This document shows, piece after piece, positions 1 to 6,289 of a stretch of DNA of 27,189 nt. The translations under genes and the position numbers were made by a program. This DNA is from DASSLY01 sp035689185 (lineage in GTDB: Bacteria > Actinomycetota > Actinomycetes > Actinomycetales > Dermatophilaceae): the NCBI GenBank assembly GCA_035689185.1, contig DASSLY010000036.1:1-27189 (forward strand), read 5' to 3'. The notes under the pieces were generated by a model that had not been told where the DNA came from, ran no database searches, and saw nothing but the letters and a program-made list of their open reading frames with translations. The stretch's first letter is position 1. Each line of letters starts with the position of its first letter.

Positions 1-69
1 GGGTGCCGCCATGCACCTGCTCGCCCGGCGCCGCTGAGGCCCCCTCGGCCACACCGGTGACACCCCTGA

Positions 70-273
70 CAGCCCGGCTCACAGCACGGCCGACAGCCCA
101 GCTCACGGCCCGGCCGGCAGCCCGGCTCACAGCCCGGCCGGCAGCCCGGCTCACAGCCCGGCCGACAGCCCAGCTCACAGCCCGGCCGGCAGCCCGGCTC
201 ACAGCCCGGCCGGCAGCCCGGCTCACGGCCCGGCCGACAGCCCAGCTCACGGCCCGGCTCACAGCCCGGCCGA
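70..273. repeat. 12-bp tandem repeat array (17 units) upstream of dinB
   Basis: Seventeen consecutive 12-bp units run without a gap. They alternate loosely between CAGCCCGGCTCA and CAGCCCGGCCGG/A, with a third variant CAGCCCAGCTCA. The variants follow a partly regular higher-order order, which suggests block duplications rather than single-unit slippage alone. Because 12 is a multiple of three, all frames stay open. The plus-strand frame open from position 3 would encode a Leu-Thr-Ala-Arg-Pro-type tetrapeptide repeat and ends at 353, overlapping the dinB start as ATGA. I see no recognisable domain in that frame and cannot say whether it is translated. The stretch 1-349 otherwise holds nothing I can identify. 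Confidence 0.9.
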
Positions 274-349
274 CAATGGCGGTTCCGGCGAGGCCTGGTC
301 AACGCAGCGACGAGCCGTCGGCGCCGCGGTACCTGCCGGTGGTGATCCC

Positions 350-1609
350 ATGACCCGGCGGCAGTTCGCCCCGCCGCGGCGGCAGGTCGGTTCGGAGCCG
401 GACGACACCGGCTGCACCGTCCTTCACGTCGACATGGACGCGTTCTACGCCTCGGCCTCGCTGATCGACCGGCCGCAGCTTCGGGGCACCCCGGTCATCA
501 TCGGCGGGGGCGGCAACCGCGGAGTGGTGCTGTCCGCGACGTACGAGGCACGCCGGTTCGGCGTGGCCGCGGCGATGCCGATGGCCCGGGCCCGACGGCT
601 CTGCCCGCACGCCAGCATCGTGCAGCCGGACTACCCCCGCTACGAGCGGATGTCCAAGGCCGTGATGGCCGTATTCGCCGCAGTGACCCCGGTCGTCGAG
701 CCGCTGTCCCTGGACGAGGCGTTCCTCGACGTCGCCGGCGCGCGGCGCCGGCTCGGCCGGCCGGCCGCGATCGCGCGGATGATCCGAGACACCGTCGCCG
801 ACGAGCAGGGGATCACCTGCTCGGTGGGGGTCGCCCCGACGAAGTTCGTCGCCAAGCTCGCCTCAAGCCTGGCCAAGCCGGACGGTCTGATCGTCGTGCC
901 CGAGGCCGAGGTGGTGTCCTTCCTGCACCAGCTGCCAGTGGGCGCGCTGTGGGGGGTAGGCGAGCGGACCGAGGAGACCCTTACCCGGCTCGGGCTGCGA
1001 ACCGTGGGCGACATCGCCCACACCCCGGTGGAGACGCTGCGCAGGGCGCTGGGAGACTCCGCCGGGCCACACCTGCACGACCTGGCCTGGGGCCGCGACG
1101 AGCGCACCGTCGTGCCGACCCGGCGGGAGCGCAGCATCGGGTCGGATGAGACCTTCGCGCACGACATCGACGACCCGCTGGTCATCCACCGGCACCTGCT
1201 CAAGCTGAGCGACCGGACCGCAGCACGGGTGCGCTCGGCCGGACTGATGGGCCGGACGGTGACGGTCAAGGTGCGGTTCGCAGATTTCACGACCATCACT
1301 CGGGCCCGGACGCTGCGGGATCCGACCGACGTCAGCCGCGCCATCTACGCCACCGCGGTGCAGCTGTTCGACGGGCTCGGCTTGCAGCGGGCTCGGCTGC
1401 GGTTGGTCGGCGTCCGGCTGGAAGGCCTGGTCGAGGTGGCGCGGGCACCCATCCAGGGGATGCTCGACGAACCCGAGCACGGTTGGCGAGACGCCGACCG
1501 TGCGGTGGACCGGGCCAGTGCCCGCTTCGGCGCCGGGGCGGTGCGTCCAGCCAGTTTGGTGCGGGGTCGGGACTCGGCTACCACAACGCCAGCGCGGGAC
1601 CTATCCTGA
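350..1609 (+). CDS. dinB: DNA polymerase IV (Y-family translesion polymerase)
   Basis: This 419-aa protein is a Y-family DNA polymerase that copies past damaged template bases. The catalytic motif HVDMDAFYAS places the metal-binding aspartates at D28 and D30. The second catalytic motif SLDEAFLDV has D122 and E123. A conserved stretch starting SVGVAPTKFVAKLAS lies at about 158-179, and a helix-hairpin-helix thumb region (GVGERTEETLTRLGL) at about 202-217. The little-finger domain follows to about residue 365. Length fits actinobacterial DinB proteins. The C-terminal tail has IQGMLDEP where a sliding-clamp-binding QLxLD-type motif is usually expected, so the clamp motif looks degenerate. The ATG at 350 overlaps the TGA of the upstream repeat-containing frame. 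No SOS box was recognised. Confidence 0.96.
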   Translation: MTRRQFAPPRRQVGSEPDDTGCTVLHVDMDAFYASASLIDRPQLRGTPVIIGGGGNRGVVLSATYEARRFGVAAAMPMARARRLCPHASIVQPDYPRYERMSKAVMAVFAAVTPVVEPLSLDEAFLDVAGARRRLGRPAAIARMIRDTVADEQGITCSVGVAPTKFVAKLASSLAKPDGLIVVPEAEVVSFLHQLPVGALWGVGERTEETLTRLGLRTVGDIAHTPVETLRRALGDSAGPHLHDLAWGRDERTVVPTRRERSIGSDETFAHDIDDPLVIHRHLLKLSDRTAARVRSAGLMGRTVTVKVRFADFTTITRARTLRDPTDVSRAIYATAVQLFDGLGLQRARLRLVGVRLEGLVEVARAPIQGMLDEPEHGWRDADRAVDRASARFGAGAVRPASLVRGRDSATTTPARDLS

Positions 1610-1741
1610 AGCCCTGCAGAATGGGTAGATGGACGTCCAACAACGCAGTCGCCGGGGGCGTGCGCAACGTTTCCCGCGGCTCGGGCGTTTGGCGCTCTAG
1701 AAGCCCTAGACCGCGGTACGTCCGCGCACAGGAGGTCTGAA

Positions 1742-2170
1742 GTGCCCCTCTCCGAGCACGAGCAACATCTGCTGGAGCAGATGGAGCAGGCGTTGTACGC
1801 CGAGGATCCGAAGTTCGCCTCGCAGATGCAGGGCGCCAGCGCTCGGGCACGCCTGCGACGCCGGCTCATGCTCGGCGGCGCCGTCGTGGTCGTGGGCCTG
1901 GTCCTCGTCGTGCTCGCGGTGACCCGGGAGACGGTCTGGCTCGGCGGCCTGGGCTTCGCCCTGATGGTGGCCGGCGCGGCATACGCTCTCACCCCGCCGA
2001 AGGTGTCTCGGCCCAAGCTGGGCACCGTCACCGCGGAGGGCAGCGTCACCGCCCGTCCGGCAGCTCCCTCGCCCCCGTCGGGCAAGGGCGGTAAGCCGGC
2101 CAAGGCCCCCGGGTCGTTCATGCAGCGGATGGAGCAGCGCTGGGAGCGCCGCCGTCACGACTGGCAGTGA
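1742..2170 (+). CDS. DUF3040 small membrane protein
   Basis: The 142-aa product begins MPLSEHEQHLLEQMEQALYA, the signature opening of the actinobacterial DUF3040 family. The function of this family is unknown. An amphipathic, acidic N-terminus (1-30) is followed by a basic patch (about 34-42) and two hydrophobic helices (about 43-60 and 66-86). A Pro/Lys-rich tail ends in a highly charged segment rich in Arg and Glu. The GTG start at 1742 is fixed by a strong AGGAGGT at 1730-1736 with a 5-nt gap. The 132-bp upstream gap contains a small palindrome, TCTAG-N5-CTAGA (1696-1710), of unknown meaning. In many actinobacteria this family lies just before mraZ and the division cluster; here the next genes are different. 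Confidence 0.9.
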   Translation: MPLSEHEQHLLEQMEQALYAEDPKFASQMQGASARARLRRRLMLGGAVVVVGLVLVVLAVTRETVWLGGLGFALMVAGAAYALTPPKVSRPKLGTVTAEGSVTARPAAPSPPSGKGGKPAKAPGSFMQRMEQRWERRRHDWQ

Positions 2171-2281
2171 CCAGCCTCCTCCCGCGGGCGTAAGAAGGAG
2201 AAGTGACGGTCCGCCAGGGGCTGGCCACCGTTGGCGTGGAGTCTCCGGCGCGACGCCGCCCGGTTGGGACCTCCGGCAGAC

Positions 2282-2761
2282 TCAGGTGAGGATGACGCCG
2301 ACGATCCAGGTGGTCGCGACGAGCAACCCGGTGACCAGCTCGATGCCGATGGACAGCCCAACCGCCTTCAGGGCGAGCTTGGTGGACGGCCCGGCCGCCA
2401 CGTGCGAGCCCAGGCGAAGCCGTTCGGCCAGGTAGATCCCGAGCACGAAGCCGAGAAACAGCCCCACCACCGGCACCACGAAGAAGCCGACGATGCCCAG
2501 CGCCACCCCGCTCAGCGTGGTCTGCCAGCCGACCCCGGCGGCTCGCAGCCGGCGACCAGGCAAGCTGTACTGCAGCACGAAGCCGAGCGCGGCCAGCACG
2601 GTCGCCACCGCAAGAACCAGGAAGCCGCCGCCATCCGCTCGCTCCGACGCCCACACCAGCACGCCGACCCAGACCAGGGCCAGGCCGGGTAGCACCGGGA
2701 CCGCGATACCGACCAGCCCGACCAGGATGATCAGCCCGCAGACGACTTCGACCGGCTCCAC
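2282..2761 (-). CDS. DUF456 family membrane protein
   Basis: This 159-aa protein is strongly hydrophobic and matches the DUF456 pattern. Its first helix contains LVGIAVPVLPGLALVWVGVL. Further glycine-rich helices follow, including GIVGFFVVPVVGLFLGFVLG and a final helix near residues 136-157, giving about four to five membrane segments. It ends in a short hydrophobic tail. The GTG start at 2761 has no good Shine-Dalgarno sequence, so the start is less certain. It faces away from the DUF7455-like gene's promoter region and lies 27 bp downstream of that gene on the same strand, so the two may be co-transcribed. It is convergent with the DUF3040 gene. The biochemical role of the family is unknown. 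Confidence 0.85.
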   Translation of the reverse strand: MEPVEVVCGLIILVGLVGIAVPVLPGLALVWVGVLVWASERADGGGFLVLAVATVLAALGFVLQYSLPGRRLRAAGVGWQTTLSGVALGIVGFFVVPVVGLFLGFVLGIYLAERLRLGSHVAAGPSTKLALKAVGLSIGIELVTGLLVATTWIVGVILT

Positions 2762-2788
2762 CGTTGCCGCCGCTAGGGTCAGGCGGGG

Positions 2789-3013
2789 TCAGTGCTCGTC
2801 GACAGGGCCGCTCGCCGGGGTCTGCTGCAACTGCCCCGACTCGTCGTGGATCTCCACGGCCAGACCCTGCAGCTTGGGCAGGTGCTGCCGGCCGTGGTGG
2901 GCGCAGAAGAACAGCTCGCCGCCGGTGCTGAGCCGAGCGCGGACATAAGCCCGCGCGCCGCAGCGATCGCAGCGGTCCGCAGCGCTCAGCGCGGGTGCCA
3001 GTGCGGTAGTCAC
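2789..3013 (-). CDS. Small DUF7455-like CxxC protein (zinc-ribbon-like)
   Basis: A 74-aa protein begins MTTALAPALSAADRCDRCGA and contains CDRC (residues 15-18) and FFCAHHGRQH (36-44). The Cys and His residues together look like a small zinc-binding site. Actinobacterial proteins of this type (DUF7455) often lie beside sigA/hrdB or parE, which fits the divergent parE here. A longer frame opens at 3118, but the GTG at 3013 is preferred: AGGAGG lies at 3019-3024 with a 5-nt gap, and the conserved sequence begins exactly there. Function is unknown; a small regulator or a partner of a nucleic-acid enzyme are guesses. Confidence 0.85.
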   Translation of the reverse strand: MTTALAPALSAADRCDRCGARAYVRARLSTGGELFFCAHHGRQHLPKLQGLAVEIHDESGQLQQTPASGPVDEH

Positions 3014-3801
3014 GCCAGCCTCCTCATGTCCTCGTCGGGTGCTCGTCCTGCCGGTCCTGCCGGGCGGGGGGTGGTGCCGTCCGCTGTCGTCGGTCTCTCG
3101 TAGTTCGTAGACGTCCAACCTACGGTTGCCGTTTCACCGCCTGGCTGACCGTTGCCACATCGTTGCCGTCTGCGCTGGGGTGTGCGGGCCATCATCTGTG
3201 AAGTCGCCATCGACGGTGTCAACAGTGAAGCACGGCCAATGCTTCCTCCGCCGGATTCCAGGGGTGACGGACGTTACGCGGGGCGGGGTTACGCCCAACG
3301 CGGAAATCCCCGGTGCTGTGAGGCATCCCACCGGACGGCCCGGTTCGGGCTGGTCCGGCCGGGTATGCCGCTCCCGTCGCCCTCGCAGTCCGGCACGCCG
3401 ATTGCCTGGCGATGCGCAGGTCGCCGCCGACGGACAAACCGCCGTCCCGCTGGACAGAACGGTCGCGCCCGGTCGAGCCGTGGCAAGTCGGCGTCTTGTC
3501 CAGGACCCAGGTCGCCGCCCAGCGGGGTGCGGTTTCGGGGCGTGCTCCAGGCCCGCCGGGCGAGGCGGCGACCCGGTCGACTCGCGAATGTCGCCGCGTT
3601 GGCCTGCGCGCGCCGCGTCGGCGTCAGCTCCGACGGCGAATGCGGCCGCCGCGTCCCCGGGGGGCGTGGCCGTGCGGTGCTGGTCAGCGGCAGCGCCGTG
3701 CTGGTCAGCGGAAGCTGACGCCCGGCAGGTCGCGCCGGGTCTGTCCGACCTGGCGGCTAGTCTCGCCAGGACACGATGCCGGACCGAGGCCGAGGAGGAC
3801 C
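3014..3801. other. 788-bp gene-poor region between divergent DUF7455-like gene and parE
   Basis: Frames crossing this stretch are open on both strands, but none has recognisable domains, and their composition (runs of Arg, Ala and Pro) looks like non-coding GC-rich sequence. Visible elements are a 21-bp-spaced direct repeat of GTGCTGGTCAGCGG (3677-3690 and 3698-3711) and a small GTCAGC-GGAA-GCTGAC hairpin (3704-3719). Next to parE is a palindrome at 3749-3770. The region must contain the promoters of both flanking genes. I cannot identify a gene in it. Confidence 0.6.
3749..3770 (+). promoter_or_regulatory. Palindrome in parE promoter/leader region
   Basis: CCTGGCG and CGCCAGG form a perfect 7-bp inverted repeat separated by 8 bp (GCTAGTCT). 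It ends 31 bp before the parE GTG start. The central TAGTCT resembles an actinobacterial -10 hexamer (TANNNT), but the corresponding -35 is poor. It could be an operator overlapping the promoter or a hairpin in the leader. The symmetry is visible; the role is inferred. Confidence 0.35.
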
Positions 3802-3805
3802 GTGA
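3776..3805 (+). other. Possible 9-codon leader ORF overlapping parE start
   Basis: ATG at 3776 opens a nine-codon frame (MPDRGRGGP) whose TGA at 3803-3805 overlaps the parE GTG as GTGA. AGGA at 3768-3771 lies 4 nt before its ATG. This could couple leader and parE translation, but such a short frame can arise by chance. Confidence 0.25.
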
Positions 3806-5928
3806 CGACCGCCGCTTCCCCGGCACGACCCCGGGTCACGTCCACGGATTACACCGCGCGCCACCTTCAGGTGCTCGAGGGCCTCGAAGCGGTGCGCAAG
3901 CGTCCCGGGATGTACATCGGGTCCACGGACAGTCGCGGGCTGATGCACTGCCTCTGGGAGATCATCGACAACGCCGTCGACGAGGCGTTGGCGGGGCACT
4001 GCACCCACATCGAGGTGGTGCTGCTCGCCGACGGGTCGGCCCTGATCAGCGACGACGGCCGCGGCATCCCCGTGGACATCGAGCCCCGTACCGGTTTGTC
4101 CGGGGTCGAGGTGGTCTTCACCAAGCTGCACGCCGGCGGCAAGTTCGGCGGGACCTCCTATGCCGCGAGCGGTGGCCTGCACGGCGTGGGCGCTTCGGTG
4201 GTCAACGCCCTCTCCGGCCGGCTGGAGGTCGAGGTCGACCGCGGCGGCAAGACCTATGTGATGAGCTTCCGGCGCGGTGAGCCGGGGGTCTTCGGCGACG
4301 GCGCCGGCATCGCCGACGGACTGGCGCCCGAGGCGAGCTTCACGGCATACACGGACAACAGCGAGTTGCGGGTGCGCGGCCGCGCTGCCCGGGGACGGAC
4401 CGGAAGCCGGATCAGGTACTGGGCGGACCGGCAGATCTTCCTCGCCTCGGCGACGTACTCCTATGACGAGCTGGTCGCGCGCGCGCGGCAGACGACCTTT
4501 CTGATCCCGGGCCTGACCTTGGTCGTTCGCGACGAGCGCGACCCGCAGGACGTGCGGCAGGAGAGGCTCCGCCACGAGGGCGGGATCGGGGAGTTCGTCG
4601 AGTTCCTCGCACCCGACCCGGCGCTGACCGACGTGTGGCGGCTGCACGGGGCAGGGCGGTTCACCGAGACCGTGCCGGTGCTGGACGGCCAGGGGCACAT
4701 GACTCCGACCGATGTCGAGCGGGAGTGCGTCGTCGATATCGCGCTGCGCTGGGGGACCGGCTACGACACGGTCGTGCACTCCTTCGTCAACATCATCGCC
4801 ACGCACAAGGGCGGCACGCACCTGGCCGGGTTCGAGCAGGCGCTGGTGAAGGTGTTCCGCCGGCAGCTGGAGCTCAACGCCCGGCGGCTGAAGGTGGGGG
4901 CCGACAAGGTCGACAAGGACGACCTGATGGCCGGCCTGACGGCGGTGGTGACCGTGCGCCTCGCCGAGCCGCAGTTCGAGGGGCAGACAAAGGAGGTGCT
5001 CGGCACGGCGGCCGTGCGGGGGATCGTGGCTCGCGTGGTCGAGCAGGAGCTCACCGCCCTGCTGGTCTCGACCGCGCGGGGGACCAAGGCGCAGGCCGCG
5101 CTGCTGCTGGACAAGGTCGTCGCCGAGATGAAGTCGCGGATCAGCGCCCGGCTGCACAAGGAGACCCAGCGGCGCAAGACCGCGCTGGAGTCCTCCTCGC
5201 TGCCGGCGAAGCTTGCCGACTGCCGCAGCAACGACGTGGACCGCTCGGAGCTGTTCATCGTGGAGGGTGACAGCGCGCTGGGGACGGCCAAACTGGCGCG
5301 CAGCAGCGACTACCAGGCGCTGCTGCCCATCCGGGGGAAGATCCTCAACGTCCAGAAGGCCTCGGTCGCCGACATGCTCAAGAACGCCGAGTGCGCGGCG
5401 ATCATCCAGGTCATCGGCGCCGGGTCGGGGCGCAGCTTCGACCTGGACGCGGCCCGGTACGGCAAGGTGATCATCATGACCGACGCGGATGTGGACGGTG
5501 CCCACATTCGGACGCTGCTGCTCACGCTGTTCTTCCGGTACATGCGGCCGCTGGTCGAGCAGGGACGGGTGTATGCCGCGGTGCCGCCGCTGCACCGCGT
5601 CGAGGTGGTCAACCGCGGTGGGAAGAACGAGCTGATCTACACCTACTCCGAGGCCGAGCTGCGCCGCACCCTGGCAGCGCTGGACAAGCGTGGCCGCACG
5701 GTCAAGCAACCCTTGCAGCGCTATAAGGGACTGGGGGAGATGGATGCCGATCAACTGGCCGAGACCACCATGGACCCCCGTCACCGGACGCTGCGCAAGG
5801 TGCGGCTAGCCGACGCCGAGCGCGCGGAGGCGGTGTTCGACCTGCTCATGGGCAACGACGTGGCACCGCGCAAGGACTTCATCGTGGAGTCCGCCGCCCG
5901 GTTGGACCGCGAGCGCATCGACGCCTGA
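3802..5928 (+). CDS. parE: DNA topoisomerase IV subunit B (ParE, ATPase subunit)
   Basis: The 708-aa product is a GHKL-ATPase/TOPRIM type II topoisomerase subunit that hydrolyses ATP to drive strand passage with ParC. The ATP site is intact: WEIIDNAVDEA (E53 general base, N57 Mg ligand), DDGRGIPVD (D84-G88) and GGLHGVGASVVNALS (124-138). QTKEVLGT lies in the transducer region. The TOPRIM domain has EGDSALGTAK starting at E488 and the metal site DADVD at 561-565. EGDSALG rather than EGDSAGG, and the length near 700 aa, match actinobacterial ParE more than GyrB. The GTG start at 3802 follows GAGGAGG (3792-3798) at a short 3-nt gap; the frame is open further upstream to 3412 but nothing conserved precedes 3802. 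It converges on parC. Confidence 0.95.
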   Translation: MTTAASPARPRVTSTDYTARHLQVLEGLEAVRKRPGMYIGSTDSRGLMHCLWEIIDNAVDEALAGHCTHIEVVLLADGSALISDDGRGIPVDIEPRTGLSGVEVVFTKLHAGGKFGGTSYAASGGLHGVGASVVNALSGRLEVEVDRGGKTYVMSFRRGEPGVFGDGAGIADGLAPEASFTAYTDNSELRVRGRAARGRTGSRIRYWADRQIFLASATYSYDELVARARQTTFLIPGLTLVVRDERDPQDVRQERLRHEGGIGEFVEFLAPDPALTDVWRLHGAGRFTETVPVLDGQGHMTPTDVERECVVDIALRWGTGYDTVVHSFVNIIATHKGGTHLAGFEQALVKVFRRQLELNARRLKVGADKVDKDDLMAGLTAVVTVRLAEPQFEGQTKEVLGTAAVRGIVARVVEQELTALLVSTARGTKAQAALLLDKVVAEMKSRISARLHKETQRRKTALESSSLPAKLADCRSNDVDRSELFIVEGDSALGTAKLARSSDYQALLPIRGKILNVQKASVADMLKNAECAAIIQVIGAGSGRSFDLDAARYGKVIIMTDADVDGAHIRTLLLTLFFRYMRPLVEQGRVYAAVPPLHRVEVVNRGGKNELIYTYSEAELRRTLAALDKRGRTVKQPLQRYKGLGEMDADQLAETTMDPRHRTLRKVRLADAERAEAVFDLLMGNDVAPRKDFIVESAARLDRERIDA

Positions 5929-5960
5929 CCGGCCGTCGATGCTCGGCCGGGCCGGGTCCG

Positions 5961-6089
5961 CCACCTACCGGGCGGTATCAGGCCCCACGTACCGGCCGGT
6001 CCGATCGAGCCTCCACCTACCGGCCGGCCCTATCGAGCCTCCACCTACCGGCCGGCCCTATCGAATCGGCCACCAACCGGTCCTATCGA
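5961..6089. repeat. 28-bp direct repeat array between parE and parC
   Basis: Five related units begin CCACCTACCGG or CCACGTACCGG at 5961, 5985, 6013, 6041 and (degenerate, CCACCAACCGG) 6070. Spacing is 24, 28, 28 and 29 bp. The two central units are identical over at least 24 bp. Each full unit contains the palindrome CCGGCCGG followed by a CTATCGA-type end. The last unit supplies the left arm of the adjacent terminator-like hairpin. Confidence 0.85.
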
Positions 6090-6114
6090 CCGGAGATTTC
6101 CGGTCGATAGGGCC
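6079..6114. terminator. Strong hairpin between convergent parE and parC
   Basis: CCTATCGACCGGA (6082-6094) and its exact reverse complement (6099-6111) form a 13-bp stem with a 4-nt loop (GATT). One G-T wobble and two more pairs extend it to 6079-6114. There is no T-run, as is common in high-GC actinobacteria. Its position about 150 bp past parE and 175 bp past parC suits a bidirectional terminator. It also looks like a repeat unit that met its own inverted copy. Confidence 0.65.
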
Positions 6115-6164
6115 CGCATCTGGCGGTGCTGACGCCCCGCCGGTGCCGCAGGGTGCCGACGGGA

Positions 6165-6251
6165 GCCGACAGGTGCCAGCGGCGACGGGTGCTGACGGCG
6201 CAGGGTGCCGCGGGGTGCCGACAGGTGCCAACGGCGACGGGTGCTGACGGC
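6165..6251. repeat. 35-bp direct duplication near the parC 3' end
   Basis: Two copies of a 35-bp sequence starting GCCGACAGGTGCCA and ending GGGTGCTGACGGC lie at 6165-6199 and 6217-6251. They differ by one base. Shorter GGTGCCG/GGTGCTG fragments flank both. The sequence lies just beyond the parC stop codon and has no coding signal. Confidence 0.8.
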
Positions 6252-6289
6252 ACCGGCGTGTCGCCCGGGCACTGCCTGCGGCCCTCCCG

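Noticed and set aside
3704..3719. GTCAGC-GGAA-GCTGAC hairpin as a regulatory RNA
   Set aside because: Only six base pairs in a GC-rich gap; could be chance. No further structure seen.
3412..3801. N-terminal extension of ParE by 130 residues
   Set aside because: Arg/Pro-rich and unconserved; GAGGAGG with GTG at 3802 and the conserved sequence beginning just after favour the shorter form.
3757..5784. 675-codon open frame on the minus strand opposite parE
   Set aside because: It mirrors parE codon structure, has His/Arg/Gly/Asp-rich composition and no recognisable domain. Long antisense frames are expected in GC-rich coding DNA.
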